This document shows positions 51,031 to 59,634 of a DNA stretch of 64,000 bases, in pieces. The notes beneath the pieces are model-generated. The model saw nothing but the letters and a program-made list of their open reading frames with translations, searched no databases and was not told the origin of the DNA. A program made the translations under genes and the position numbers. Every line of letters starts with the position of its first letter. Within the stretch, counting starts at the first letter, position 1. The DNA is from Streptomyces marokkonensis. Its GTDB lineage: Bacteria > Actinomycetota > Actinomycetes > Streptomycetales > Streptomycetaceae. The stretch is taken from NCBI RefSeq assembly GCF_008312835.1, contig NZ_VSKS01000003.1, forward strand, positions 186,001 through 250,000, given 5' to 3'.

Positions 51031-52569
51031 CTACTGCTTACCGCACAGCGAGACGACCTTCTGCTCTTCCTCCGAGAGGCTGGGGCCGGGGCTGGGAGTG
51101 GGTGCGGTCGTGGACGGGGGCGTGGACTGCTCCGGGGCCTTCGTCGAGCCCGAGGGGGTCGGCGTCGGCGAGGCCTTGGACGTGAAGGAGACGGGTGTGG
51201 TTCCCGTGGTGCCTCCGGCCTCGCCCTCACCGGTCGTCGCGTTCTTCTCGCTCTCGGCGGCGCGCCGCTCGGCCTGCTTCCTGCACGCCGAGGCCTGCAC
51301 CGACAGTTCCTCGATCTTCTCCCGCGCGCCGTAGAGGTCGCCCTCGACGATCGTCGCCTCGACCAGCTTCCGCTGGTACGGCGGCAGGTACTTGAGTTCG
51401 ATCTCGGGGTGGTCCTTCTCGACCTCCGAGAGCGAGACCCAGGCGAGGTCCTGGTTGATGCCCCGGTACAGCGCGACGTGCTCGTCCTTGGTGCCGACGT
51501 AGTACTGCGTCTGGGTCCAGCGCCAGCCGCCGTACAGGCCGCCGCCGAGGACGGCGAGCGCGAGCAGGCCGTACACGGACCGCTTGAGCCACCTGCGGTT
51601 CCTGGCGGGCTTGACGAAGTCGTCGTCGCCGTAGTCGAAGCCGTCGGTGGGGATGAAGCCGGTGACGTCGCCGCTGCCGGGCGGGCCGAACTCGCCGCCG
51701 CCCTGGGAGCGCCGGCGGCCGAGTCCGGAGGCGCGGCCGGCCGGGGTCTGCATGATGCCGTTGTCGTGGAGCTGGTTCTGGTTCTCGGCGACCGCGCCCA
51801 CCACCACCGGGGTGTCGGACAGCTGCCCGGCGAGGGTGTCACCGGTGTCGAGGTCCAGGACGTCGGCGACGATCACGGTGATGTTGTCGGGGCCGCCGCC
51901 GCGCAGCGCCAGTTCGATCAGGTTCTGGACGGTCTCCTCGGGGCCCTGGTAGCTGGCCAGGGCGTCCTCGAGGGTCTGGTGGGAGACCACGCCGGACAGA
52001 CCGTCGGAGCAGATCAGGTACCGGTCACCGGCCCGCACCTCGCGGATCGACAGGTCGGGCTCGACGTGCTCGCCGCTGCCGAGGGCCCGCATCAGCAGGG
52101 AGCGCTGCGGGTGGGTGGTCGCCTCCTCCTCGGTGATCCGGCCCTCGTCGACCAGACGCTGCACCCAGGTGTGGTCCTGGGTGATCTGGGTGAGGACACC
52201 GTCGCGCAGGAGGTAGGCGCGGGAGTCGCCGACGTGCACCATGCCGAGGCGCTGACCGGTCCACAGCAGGGCGGTGAGGGTGGTGCCCATGCCCTCGAGC
52301 TGGGGGTCCTCCTCGACCATCATGCGCAGCTGGTCGTTGGCCCGCTGGACGGCGGTGCCGAGGGAGGTGAGCAGGTCGGAGCCGGGGACGTCGTCGTCGA
52401 GCGCGACGATGGTGGAGATCGCCTCGGAGGAGGCGACCTCGCCGGCCGCGGCACCGCCCATGCCGTCGGCGATGGCGAGCAGGCGGGGACCGGCGTAACC
52501 GGAGTCCTCGTTGCCCTCCCGGATCATGCCCTTGTGCGATCCGGCGGCGAAGCGCAGGGACAGACTCAT
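51031..52569 (-). CDS. pstP: PP2C-type Ser/Thr protein phosphatase PstP
   Basis: A 512-residue phosphatase that reverses PknB signalling. The PPM domain (about 1-235) has metal-binding motifs GNEDSGY, ADGMGG, GDSRAYLLRDG, SDGL and GGPDNITVI. A linker, a TM helix near 325-345 and an extracytoplasmic helical part follow, with a Pro/Thr/Ser tail. The ATG at 52569 (MSLSLRFAAGSHKG) is preceded by GAGGTG; the frame up to 52626 is leader. Confidence 0.95.
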   Translation of the reverse strand: MSLSLRFAAGSHKGMIREGNEDSGYAGPRLLAIADGMGGAAAGEVASSEAISTIVALDDDVPGSDLLTSLGTAVQRANDQLRMMVEEDPQLEGMGTTLTALLWTGQRLGMVHVGDSRAYLLRDGVLTQITQDHTWVQRLVDEGRITEEEATTHPQRSLLMRALGSGEHVEPDLSIREVRAGDRYLICSDGLSGVVSHQTLEDALASYQGPEETVQNLIELALRGGGPDNITVIVADVLDLDTGDTLAGQLSDTPVVVGAVAENQNQLHDNGIMQTPAGRASGLGRRRSQGGGEFGPPGSGDVTGFIPTDGFDYGDDDFVKPARNRRWLKRSVYGLLALAVLGGGLYGGWRWTQTQYYVGTKDEHVALYRGINQDLAWVSLSEVEKDHPEIELKYLPPYQRKLVEATIVEGDLYGAREKIEELSVQASACRKQAERRAAESEKNATTGEGEAGGTTGTTPVSFTSKASPTPTPSGSTKAPEQSTPPSTTAPTPSPGPSLSEEEQKVVSLCGKQ

Positions 52570-52710
52570 GCGCACCTCGCCCGTCGGCTCCGGGTACAGC
52601 CGGTCGTGTCGAGCCACACTGCCCACCCTCCGGTCGGGAGCGCGCCGGGGCCCTGGATGGGGGCCCCTACCGCGTGCTCGCTCCGCTCGCGCTCATTCAT
52701 TGGTGTAGCA

Positions 52711-53220
52711 CTACTTCCGCAGCTCGATGACGGTCTTGCCGATGCGGATCGGTGCGCCCAGCGAGATCGGTGTGGGGGTCGTCAGCCGGGTCCGGTCCAG
52801 GTAGGTGCCGTTGGTGGAGCCCAGGTCCTCGACGATCCACTGGCCGTCGCGGTCCGGGTAGATCCTGGCATGGCGGCTGGAGGCGTAGTCGTCGTCCAGC
52901 ACGATCGTGCTGTCGTGCGCCCGGCCCAGGGTGATGGTCTGGCCCTGGAGGGCGACGGTGGTGCCGGTGAGGGTGCCCTCGGTCACGACCAGCTTGGTGG
53001 GGGTGTTGCGGCCGCGGCGCCCGCCGCCGGACTGCTGGCGCTGCTGCGGCGGTGCCTGGCGCGCGGCCTGCTGCGCCCGGCCGGAGTCCCGCCGGGATCC
53101 GCGCTGGGTGACGCGGGTGCCGAACAGGTCACTACGGATGACCTGCACGGCCACGATCACGAACAGCCACAGTACGGCCAGGAACCCCAGCCGCATGACC
53201 GTGAGGGTCAGCTCTGACAT
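52711..53220 (-). CDS. fhaB: FHA-domain protein FhaB (FipA type)
   Basis: A 169-residue protein. It has an N-terminal TM helix (about 8-28), a basic Gln/Arg-rich linker and an FHA domain at about 88-165 with the phosphothreonine-binding pattern LGRAHDSTIVL, SSRHARI and DLGSTNGTYLD. It reads phosphorylated partners of the PknA/PknB system; the mycobacterial homologue works in division. 10 bp separate it from fhaA. Confidence 0.93.
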   Translation of the reverse strand: MSELTLTVMRLGFLAVLWLFVIVAVQVIRSDLFGTRVTQRGSRRDSGRAQQAARQAPPQQRQQSGGGRRGRNTPTKLVVTEGTLTGTTVALQGQTITLGRAHDSTIVLDDDYASSRHARIYPDRDGQWIVEDLGSTNGTYLDRTRLTTPTPISLGAPIRIGKTVIELRK

Positions 53221-53230
53221 TGCCCCCGCT

Positions 53231-54088
53231 TCACCCTTCGGCTTGCCTATAGATAACGGTGGTGCTGCCCACGACGATCCGCGAGCCGTCGCGGAGCGTA
53301 GCGCGGGTGGTGTGCTGTCCGTCCACCACGATGCCGTTGGTGGATCCGAGATCCTGGATCGTCGAGGGCGTTCCGGTCCGGATCTCGCAGTGCCGGCGGG
53401 AGACGCCGGGGTCGTCGATCCGCACGTCGGCGTCGGTGCTGCGGCCCATCACCAGGGTGGCCCGGGAGATCTGGTGGCGGGTGCCGTTGATCTCGATCCA
53501 GTAGCGGGTGCGTCCGCCGGGCGCGGGTGCGGCGGGGGGCCGCTGACCGCCCGCGGGCTGCGGGTAGCCGTAACCACCGGGCCTGCCGCCGGGGGGCGGC
53601 GCCGCGGGCATCGGCGGGGCGCCCGCGGGGCCGGCGGGCGGGTAGCCGTAGCCACCGGGACGGCCGGCCGGCGGGGCGCCGGCGGGACCCGCGGCTCCGG
53701 GCGCCTGGCTGGCGGAGGAGGCGAGCGTACGGCTGCGCACCCGGTACAGGCCGGTGTCGAGGTCCTCGGCCTTCTCCAGGTGCACCTTGATGGGGCCCAT
53801 GAAGGTGTAGCGCTGCTGCTTGGCGTAGTCGCGCACCATGCCGGCGAGCTCGTCGCCGAGCTGTCCGGAGTACGGGCTGAGCCGCTCGAAGTCCGGGGTG
53901 CTCAGTTCGACGATGAAGTCGTTGGGTACGACGGTGCGGTCGCGGTTCCAGATGGTGGCGTTGTTGTCGCACTCCCGCTGGAGCGCTCCCGCGATCTCCA
54001 CGGGCTGCACCTCGGACTTGAACACCTTGGCGAAGGTGCCGTTGACCAGACCTTCGAGACGCTGCTCGAACTTCTTCAGGACTCCCAT
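53231..54088 (-). CDS. fhaA: FHA-domain protein FhaA with DUF3662 domain
   Basis: A 285-residue protein. DUF3662 covers about 1-125, a Gly/Pro/Tyr-rich linker with GGYGYP repeats about 130-195, and the FHA domain about 200-285 (MGRSTDADVRI, SRRHCEI, DLGSTNGIVVDG). In mycobacteria FhaA binds the phosphorylated pseudokinase of MviN; the matching pseudokinase here is at 8295. AGGAGGTG precedes the ATG. First gene of the six-gene operon. Confidence 0.94.
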   Translation of the reverse strand: MGVLKKFEQRLEGLVNGTFAKVFKSEVQPVEIAGALQRECDNNATIWNRDRTVVPNDFIVELSTPDFERLSPYSGQLGDELAGMVRDYAKQQRYTFMGPIKVHLEKAEDLDTGLYRVRSRTLASSASQAPGAAGPAGAPPAGRPGGYGYPPAGPAGAPPMPAAPPPGGRPGGYGYPQPAGGQRPPAAPAPGGRTRYWIEINGTRHQISRATLVMGRSTDADVRIDDPGVSRRHCEIRTGTPSTIQDLGSTNGIVVDGQHTTRATLRDGSRIVVGSTTVIYRQAEG

Positions 54089-54599
54089 GGGGCACCTCCT
54101 CCGTCGCCGCTGTCCTGTGTACTGCCCCGTGCACCGTTTTGTGCACCGCTTACCTGGTACTGCTTACTGATCGTATCCACGCGCCGCTCGATCGGCTGGT
54201 TCCCCCTGTCCGCCCGGTCGACGGGTGTCGACGCCCTGACGAAGTTCCCTCCGGGACTCCCCTTCGAACTCCTTGGGCCGTGCTCGTGCGCGTCGTGCTG
54301 CCATGGATCGTAGAGGGGGCCGAAGACCAGTGTCCCGCACCCGGCTGTGGACGCCGTCCGGCTCCTGGGGAGACGGGGGCTACCGGTACGAGGTTGATAC
54401 GTGAAGCGGGCGCCGTCGTTGCACGGCGCGCCCCGGACGGGGCCGGCGGGCGGCGGCCTCCGGCCGGTCGCGGGAGGTCGCGGGAGGCCGGCCGGTGGTG
54501 GAGGAAAGGGATGTGAATCCACCCCGACCAGCGTGCTAATGTTCTGGGTGTCGGAAGGCGCAAGGCCCCACGGGGCAAGGGCTCGAAGACACACCCAAT
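54089..54599. promoter_or_regulatory. fhaA operon leader / tRNA-Leu upstream region
   Basis: A gap of 511 bp holding the outward promoter of the fhaA-pknB operon and that of tRNA-Leu (TAATGT at 54537-54542 as -10). Short G/C-rich imperfect repeats of GGCCGG and GGGAGG occur at 54430-54500. The ORFs that cross it have poor codon character and no ribosome sites; I see no gene. Confidence 0.5.
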
Positions 54600-54686
54600 G
54601 CGCGGGTGGCGGAATAGGCAGACGCGCTGGATTCAGGTTCCAGTGCCCGCAAGGGCGTGGGGGTTCAACTCCCCCCTCGCGCACCA
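54600..54686 (+). tRNA. tRNA-Leu (CAG)
   Basis: Acceptor GCGCGGG/CTCGCGC, anticodon CAG in TTCAGGT, a long type II variable arm (GTGCCCGCAAGGGCGT) and T-arm GGGGGTTCAACTCCCCC. CCA is encoded at 54684-54686. The accessory sulfur locus starts just downstream. Confidence 0.97.
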
Positions 54687-54795
54687 CGAGAACCGATGAA
54701 ACGGGTCTCGGCCGGAGACGAAAGTACCGGCCGGGGCCCGTTTCTGGTTGTCGGACGTTGTGACGTATCGGACAGCTCCCGGACGCACACCGCCG

Positions 54796-54831
54796 GAAGC
54801 CCCGCCGTGATCTTTTTCACGGCGGGGCTTC
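54796..54831. terminator. terminator between tRNA-Leu and the ccdA-like gene
   Basis: A perfect 15-bp stem GAAGCCCCGCCGTGA (54796-54810) with 54817-54831 and a T-rich 6-base loop, 6 bp from the end of the minus-strand operon. Confidence 0.82.
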
Positions 54832-54836
54832 TGGGG

Positions 54837-55724
54837 TCAGCGGTGCTTCTCCGCGGCGTCGTCCGTGCGTGCGTGTGGTGGCGGCGGGTGCTGTTCCTCC
54901 TTCCTCACGGGCCCGGTCCGCAGCAGGACGGCGAGGGCGGCGGCGGCCGCGGCCACCGCCAGGCCGAGCAGCAGGAAGCGGTCGGGGATCGCGCCCGCCC
55001 ACCGGGAAAGCCGCTCCTCCCAGGCGAATTCGGCGTCCACCCCCATCAGGGACGGCAGTGCGGAGGTGCCGTCGAAGGCCAGGAACAGGACGCCGAGCAG
55101 GACGAACATCATGCCGCCGGCCAGGGAGGTGGTGTGCAGCGGCACGGTCCCGACGTGGATCACCCGGCCGCGCAGCCACTGCCGCCGCCCGAGGTCGTAC
55201 CGGTCCCACAGAGCGGCCAGGACGAACATCGGCACCGCCATGCCCAGGGCGTAGACGGCCAGCAGCACACCGCCCCGCCAGGGGTCGCCGCCCATGGCGG
55301 CGACGGTCAGGACGGCGCCGAGGATCGGCCCCGCGCAGAAGCCCGCCAGGCCGTAGACCGAGCCCAGCGCCAGCACGGAGACCGCGGATCCCGAGCGGCG
55401 CCTGCCGGCCGCCCGCTGCAGGCGGCGCGAGCCGAATCCCCGGCTGAGCACCTGGGCCACGCCCAGCGCGATGACCAGCCAGCCGCCGGCTGTGACCAGG
55501 GTGTCCCGGTGTCCGTGGAAGAGCCGCCCGGCGAAGGAGCCGGCCACTCCCAGCGGTACCAGGGTGAGGCAGAGCCCGGCGTAGAAGAGTGCCGTGCGGC
55601 CCAGGAGCCGGGTGCGGCCGGTGAAGGAGTACGCGAAGAAGGCCGGCAGCAGCAGGGCCGAGCAGGGGCTGAGGAGGGCCAGCAGGCCGCCGAGGAAGGC
55701 GACCAGCACACCGGGGTCACTCAT
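54837..55724 (-). CDS. CcdA/DsbD-type transmembrane thiol transporter
   Basis: A 295-residue protein with six or more TM helices. The paired Cys typical of CcdA are C21 (LLSPCSALLLP) and C130 (AGFCAGPILG). Such proteins pass electrons from cytoplasmic thioredoxin to extracytoplasmic thiol proteins. The last ~35 residues are a polar tail. It overlaps the DsbA-like gene by 8 bp, so the two likely work as a redox pair; this is inferred. It may serve an extracytoplasmic reductant rather than cytochrome c maturation, since no cytochrome genes are near. Confidence 0.85.
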   Translation of the reverse strand: MSDPGVLVAFLGGLLALLSPCSALLLPAFFAYSFTGRTRLLGRTALFYAGLCLTLVPLGVAGSFAGRLFHGHRDTLVTAGGWLVIALGVAQVLSRGFGSRRLQRAAGRRRSGSAVSVLALGSVYGLAGFCAGPILGAVLTVAAMGGDPWRGGVLLAVYALGMAVPMFVLAALWDRYDLGRRQWLRGRVIHVGTVPLHTTSLAGGMMFVLLGVLFLAFDGTSALPSLMGVDAEFAWEERLSRWAGAIPDRFLLLGLAVAAAAAALAVLLRTGPVRKEEQHPPPPHARTDDAAEKHR

Positions 55725-56502
55725 CGCCGTCTTCCCGCTGCCGTGCCTGCTCGGCGGCCTCGTCGACGATGTCGGTGAAGACGTCCGTGGGCTGGGCGCC
55801 GAGCACCGGCCGGCCGTTGACCAGGAACGCGGGGGTGCTGGTGACCCCGATGGCGTAGCCCTCCTCGCTGTCCCGGGTGACCGCCTGGTGGGCGGCGTCG
55901 GAGGCCATGTCCTTCTCGAACCGCGCGAGGTCCCCGACGCCGGCCTTCCGGGCCATGGCGATCAGGTTGTCCTCGCTGAAGTCGCCCGCGTTGCGGCGGC
56001 GCGGTTCGGCGTAGGCCTCGTCGTGGAACTGCCAGAAGCGGCTCTGCTGTCCGGCCGCCCAGCCGGCTCGTGCGGCACGGTCCGACTCGGCACCGAAGAC
56101 GGGGAAGTTGCGCCACTCGATGCGCAGGATGCCCTTGTCGACGTAATCGCGGACCAGGTCCGGCTTGGTCTCGCGGGCGAACCGGCCGCAGAAGGGGCAC
56201 TGGAAGTCGGAGTACTCGATCAGCACGACGGGGGCGTCCGGACTGCCGAGGGCGAGCGGGTCGGCGGCGTCCCGGCGGGCCAGGGCGAGCAGTTCGGGGT
56301 TGGCCGGCTCCTGTTGCCCGGGGGTCGACACGGTGGCGGGGGCCGCCGTGCCGCCTCCGGTGGTGTCGTGGCGGAGGGTGAGGGCGAGGACGGCGGTCAC
56401 GACGGCGGCGGCCAGCACGATCACGGCGACGACGCGCCGGGTGCGGCCGGGGCGTGACCGCCCGGCTCCCGAGGACGCGGAGTGTGCGGATGTTCCGGGC
56501 AT
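55717..56502 (-). CDS. membrane-anchored DsbA-like thiol-disulfide oxidoreductase
   Basis: A 261-residue protein. It has an Arg-rich N-terminus, a TM anchor (about 23-43) and a thioredoxin-fold DsbA domain with C102-P-F-C105, the inserted helical domain and the cis-Pro segment GVTSTPAFLVNG. ATG 56502 is preceded by GGAG. It belongs to the DsbA/'DSBA-like thioredoxin' membrane family common in Streptomyces. It is in the same operon as the CcdA-like gene and the CPVC membrane protein. Confidence 0.88.
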   Translation of the reverse strand: MPGTSAHSASSGAGRSRPGRTRRVVAVIVLAAAVVTAVLALTLRHDTTGGGTAAPATVSTPGQQEPANPELLALARRDAADPLALGSPDAPVVLIEYSDFQCPFCGRFARETKPDLVRDYVDKGILRIEWRNFPVFGAESDRAARAGWAAGQQSRFWQFHDEAYAEPRRRNAGDFSEDNLIAMARKAGVGDLARFEKDMASDAAHQAVTRDSEEGYAIGVTSTPAFLVNGRPVLGAQPTDVFTDIVDEAAEQARQREDGDE

Positions 56503-56561
56503 GGTGGTGCTCCGAGAGGTGAGAAAGGGCGAAGGGACGTGTGCGCGGAGCGGTGGGAGGC

Positions 56562-57071
56562 TCAGCGGCGGGCCGGTACGGGGCACGCGTCGGCTGTGGA
56601 GAGCCTGCGCAGGGCCGCCTCGGCCAGCAGGACGAGGGAGACGACGGCCACCAGCGGTTGCAGCGGGGCCCAGTAGGTGAGCGCCCCGGAGGTGCCCAGC
56701 AGGACCAGGACGAGCTTGTTGCAGACGGGGCAGCCCACCGCCAGCAGCGACAGCAGTCCGCCGGCCGACCCGAGCCGTCCGGCGGTCCTGGTGGACGGAT
56801 CGCCGCGGTCCTCCGGGGCAACGGAGCCGCGCCGCGGTTCGACGAAGGTGGCGAGCACGAGGCCGGCGAGCACCGCGGTGGCGGCGAGCACGGGGTAGTT
56901 CCACCACTGGACGGGGACGGAACGGGAGAACAGGGGCGAGGGGACCACCGCGGTGGGCACGCCCACCAGCACTGTGGTCAGTGCGGCACCGGCCGTGGCG
57001 GCGACCCACTGCGGGGACTGCCACGCGGCCAGCGTCGCTCCCGCCCGGCGCGGTGACCGGGAGGAGGGCAT
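56562..57071 (-). CDS. integral membrane protein with CPVC motif
   Basis: A 169-residue protein with about four TM helices (near 25-45, 58-78, 100-125, 133-153). A CxxC motif, C114-P-V-C117, sits in a membrane segment: LAVGCPVCNKLVLVLLG. GGAG precedes the ATG at 57071. I do not recognise a named family with certainty. It could pass thiols or sulfane sulfur through the membrane, or work like the small VKOR/MerT-type CxxC proteins. It stands between a secreted protein and the DsbA-like gene. Confidence 0.7.
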   Translation of the reverse strand: MPSSRSPRRAGATLAAWQSPQWVAATAGAALTTVLVGVPTAVVPSPLFSRSVPVQWWNYPVLAATAVLAGLVLATFVEPRRGSVAPEDRGDPSTRTAGRLGSAGGLLSLLAVGCPVCNKLVLVLLGTSGALTYWAPLQPLVAVVSLVLLAEAALRRLSTADACPVPARR

Positions 57072-57124
57072 GAGAGGGACTCCGTTTCGCTGAGGATGTG
57101 AAGGGACACGGCGCGCGGGCCGGT

Positions 57125-57592
57125 CTAGATCCTCAGGACGGAGAGCCGTACCGGGTCGGGGGCGGGCGGCGCGGACTCCGGCCCCCCGCACGCGGGGTCC
57201 GGGCCGGCCGGCGCGGCCGGTGTCCGGTGCTCCTCGCGTTCCGGCGTAGGCAGCGACGCGGACGGGCGGGAGCCGTCGCGGGCGGCGGCGTTGTCGGGGG
57301 CGGCCTGTCCGCCGCAGTGCCCGGTGTCCGACGGTGCGGAGTCCGCCGCCTCGTGGCGGGGAAGGGCCCGGCGGGCACCGGTGCCGTCCTGTTCCGCGGC
57401 GACCCCGCTCACGAGGGGACCCGCCGCGGGCACCGCGGGTCGTGCGGCGACCGTGGCGGAGGCCGGCTCGGCGGGGGCGGACTGCGTCACGGCCTGCCCG
57501 GTCATGCACAGGGACGAGACGACGACGGCGACCAGCAGCAGAACGCGGCGCAGCACGGAACCCGCTCCGTCGTGCGAGGAAGACGCTGTCAT
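57125..57592 (-). CDS. small secreted protein of unknown function
   Basis: A 155-residue protein. A signal peptide lies at about 14-38 (VLRRVLLLVAVVVSSLCMTGQAV). The mature part is Ala/Pro/Ser-rich and lacks an obvious domain, with two CGG-type Cys sites (GHCGGQ and PACGGP). GGAG precedes the ATG by 9 bases. First gene of the minus-strand operon; the CstR-type operator at 57641 lies 49 bp upstream. Confidence 0.6.
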   Translation of the reverse strand: MTASSSHDGAGSVLRRVLLLVAVVVSSLCMTGQAVTQSAPAEPASATVAARPAVPAAGPLVSGVAAEQDGTGARRALPRHEAADSAPSDTGHCGGQAAPDNAAARDGSRPSASLPTPEREEHRTPAAPAGPDPACGGPESAPPAPDPVRLSVLRI

Positions 57593-57640
57593 CGTGAGGG
57601 CTCCGTGGGGCGATGCCGCATGCGGGAGTCACGATAGGTC

Positions 57641-57656
57641 ATACCGGCGGGGGTAT
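57641..57656. promoter_or_regulatory. CstR-type operator O1 (minus-strand operon)
   Basis: ATACCG-N4-GGGTAT, one mismatch from the locus consensus ATACCC-N4-GGGTAT, about 50 bp before the 57592 start. Confidence 0.75.
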
Positions 57657-57786
57657 GCACGTCCCGTTCGCCGTCATGACGTCATCCCCGTGCGGGTCCC
57701 GGATGGGCGCGGTGATTCCGGCCCGGCGGACCGCGCGTTCCATGGCCGCGGCCGAGAGCTGTGTATGTGACGCTCATCACTTCCAT

Positions 57787-57802
57787 ATACCCCCCGGGGC
57801 AT
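57787..57802. promoter_or_regulatory. CstR-type operator O2 (rhodanese operon, upstream)
   Basis: ATACCC-N4-GGGCAT, in the likely -35 region of the plus-strand operon; TACGGT at 57817 is a candidate -10. Confidence 0.75.
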
Positions 57803-57833
57803 AAACCGGATCCTGTTACGGTTGGGCTCAGTC

Positions 57834-57849
57834 ATACCCCCCAGGGTAT
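57834..57849. promoter_or_regulatory. CstR-type operator O3 (rhodanese operon, proximal)
   Basis: A perfect ATACCC-N4-GGGTAT 31 bp before the rhodanese ATG, probably at or after the transcription start. Confidence 0.85.
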
Positions 57850-57880
57850 TTCTGAAGGCAAGTGAGCAGGAGTTCCCCGC

Positions 57881-58237
57881 ATGGTTCCCGAGATCGACCA
57901 GCAGCGGTTCGCCGAGGCGCAGGCGGCAGGCGCCCTCGTCATCGACGTCCGCAACGGTGGCGAGTACCGGGCCGGTCACGTCCCCGGCGCCCGGTCGGCA
58001 CCGCTTCCCAACCTCCCCCTGATCCTCAGCGAGCTGCCCAAGGACCGCCCGGTCCACGTGATCTGCCAGAGCGGTGGCCGCAGCGCGCAGGCCACCTCCC
58101 TGCTCCGCGATCTGGGCTTCGACGCCCTCAGCGTCAGCGGCGGCACCGCCGCCTGGATCGACGCCGGCCGCCCCGCCGCCACGGGCGGCGAGCCCGGCGC
58201 CCCCACCGCCCCCGCCACCCCCGAGGAGACGCGATGA
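57881..58237 (+). CDS. single-domain rhodanese
   Basis: A 118-residue sulfurtransferase that moves sulfane sulfur between thiols. The active-site loop is C62-QSGGRS, with IDVRNGGEYRAGHVPGA as the N-terminal rhodanese motif. An Ala/Pro/Thr tail follows the domain. AGGAG lies 10 bases before the ATG. Its stop overlaps the next start (ATGA, 58234-58237). Confidence 0.92.
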   Translation: MVPEIDQQRFAEAQAAGALVIDVRNGGEYRAGHVPGARSAPLPNLPLILSELPKDRPVHVICQSGGRSAQATSLLRDLGFDALSVSGGTAAWIDAGRPAATGGEPGAPTAPATPEETR

Positions 58238-59634
58238 TCACCGTTCTGCCCGTCGAGACCCCCGGCCTGGGGGACCGCACCTACCTCGCCCACGACGGTT
58301 CCGTGGCCCTGGTGGTCGACCCTCAGCGCGACTACGACCGCGTCACCGCGCTGGCCGCCGCCGCCGGAGTGCGGATCACCCACGTGTTCGAGACGCACAT
58401 CCACAACGACTACGTCACCGGCGGCCTGGCCCTGGCCCGCGAGGTGGGCGCGCAGTACCTGGTGAACGCCGACGACGAGGTCTCCTACGAGCGGACCCCG
58501 GTCCGCGACGACCAGGTGATCGAGGTCGGCGACACCATGCGGGTACGGGCGATCCACACCCCCGGCCACACCCACACCCACCTGTCCTACGCGCTGGAGG
58601 CCGGCGGGGAGCAGGTCGCGGTGTTCACCGGCGGCTCCCTGCTGTACGGCACCACGGGACGGCCGGACCTGCTGGGCCCGGACCACACCGACACCCTGGT
58701 GCGGGCCCAGTGGCGCTCGGCGCACCGGCTGGCCGAGGAACTGCCGGACGAGACCGCCGTCTACCCCACCCACGGGTTCGGTTCGTTCTGCTCCGCGACC
58801 CAGGCCGCCGGACTGTCCAGCACCATCGGCGAGGAGAAGCGGACCAACACCGCGCTCACCGCGGGCGAGGAAGCCTACGTCGAGCAGCTCCTCGCGGGCC
58901 TCGACGCCTTCCCGGCCTACTACGCCCACATGGGCCCGGCCAACTCCGGGGGGCCCGGCGAGCCGGACCTGTCCGCGCCGTCCGTGGCGGACCCGGCCGA
59001 GCTGCGGCGCCGGATCGAGGCCGGCGAGTGGGTGGTGGACCTGCGCGACCGCACCGCCTTCGCCGCCGGGCACCTGGCGGGCAGCCTCAACTTCGGCCTG
59101 GACGGCCAGTTCGTCACCTACCTGGGCTGGCTGATCCCGTGGGGCACCCCGGTCACCCTGCTCGGCGAGACCGCCGAGGACGTGGCCGAGGCCCAGCGCG
59201 AGCTGGTCCGCATCGGCATCGACCGCCCGGCCGCCATGGCCACCGGCGGCCCCGAGGACTGGACCGGAGGCGAGCCGCCGGTCTCCTACGAGCGCGCCAC
59301 CTTCGGCGACCTGAAGGCCGCTCTCGGCGGCGACGACCTCGTCGTCCTGGACGTGCGCCGCAACCAGGAGCGCGCCGAGGCGCACATCCCGGGCTCGGTG
59401 CACATCCCCATCCACGAGGTGCCGGGCCGCCTCGAGGAGATCCCCGCGGGCCGTGTCTGGGTGCACTGCGCCGGCGGCTACCGCGCCGGAGTCGTCGCCG
59501 CACTGCTCCACGCCCGCGGCCGTGACGTCGTCGCCGTCGACGACAGCTTCGACAACGCCCTCGACCTGGGGCTGTGCCCCCTCACCTCCGGCATCCCCGG
59601 AACCCGCGACAACCGACAGGAGATCAACGCGTGA
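58234..59634 (+). CDS. MBL-fold persulfide dioxygenase/double-rhodanese protein (CstB-like), copy 1
   Basis: A 466-residue fusion. The metallo-beta-lactamase domain (1-255) has metal ligands THIHND (H55, H57, D59), HTPGHTHTH and PTHGFGSFC, as in ETHE1 persulfide dioxygenases. Two rhodanese domains follow. The first (about 262-355) has no Cys at the active loop and is likely structural. The second (about 370-455) has C412 in HCAGGYRAG. This is the CstB/BlpH plan: oxidation of persulfide and sulfur transfer to give sulfite or thiosulfate. GTGA overlap with the next gene. Confidence 0.92.
   Translation: MITVLPVETPGLGDRTYLAHDGSVALVVDPQRDYDRVTALAAAAGVRITHVFETHIHNDYVTGGLALAREVGAQYLVNADDEVSYERTPVRDDQVIEVGDTMRVRAIHTPGHTHTHLSYALEAGGEQVAVFTGGSLLYGTTGRPDLLGPDHTDTLVRAQWRSAHRLAEELPDETAVYPTHGFGSFCSATQAAGLSSTIGEEKRTNTALTAGEEAYVEQLLAGLDAFPAYYAHMGPANSGGPGEPDLSAPSVADPAELRRRIEAGEWVVDLRDRTAFAAGHLAGSLNFGLDGQFVTYLGWLIPWGTPVTLLGETAEDVAEAQRELVRIGIDRPAAMATGGPEDWTGGEPPVSYERATFGDLKAALGGDDLVVLDVRRNQERAEAHIPGSVHIPIHEVPGRLEEIPAGRVWVHCAGGYRAGVVAALLHARGRDVVAVDDSFDNALDLGLCPLTSGIPGTRDNRQEINA

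Noticed and set aside
49969-53217. Open frame of 1082 codons on the plus strand
   Set aside because: It is antisense to rodA, pstP and fhaB, and its composition is that of reverse-complemented GC-rich genes.
54600-54686. attL/attR pair of an integrated element at tRNA-Leu
   Set aside because: No second copy of the tRNA 3' end and no integrase or recombinase gene occur in the window.
54076-54687. 203-codon minus-strand ORF across the fhaA leader and tRNA-Leu
   Set aside because: It runs through a tRNA gene and a promoter region, with Pro/Arg-rich composition and no homology that I recognise.
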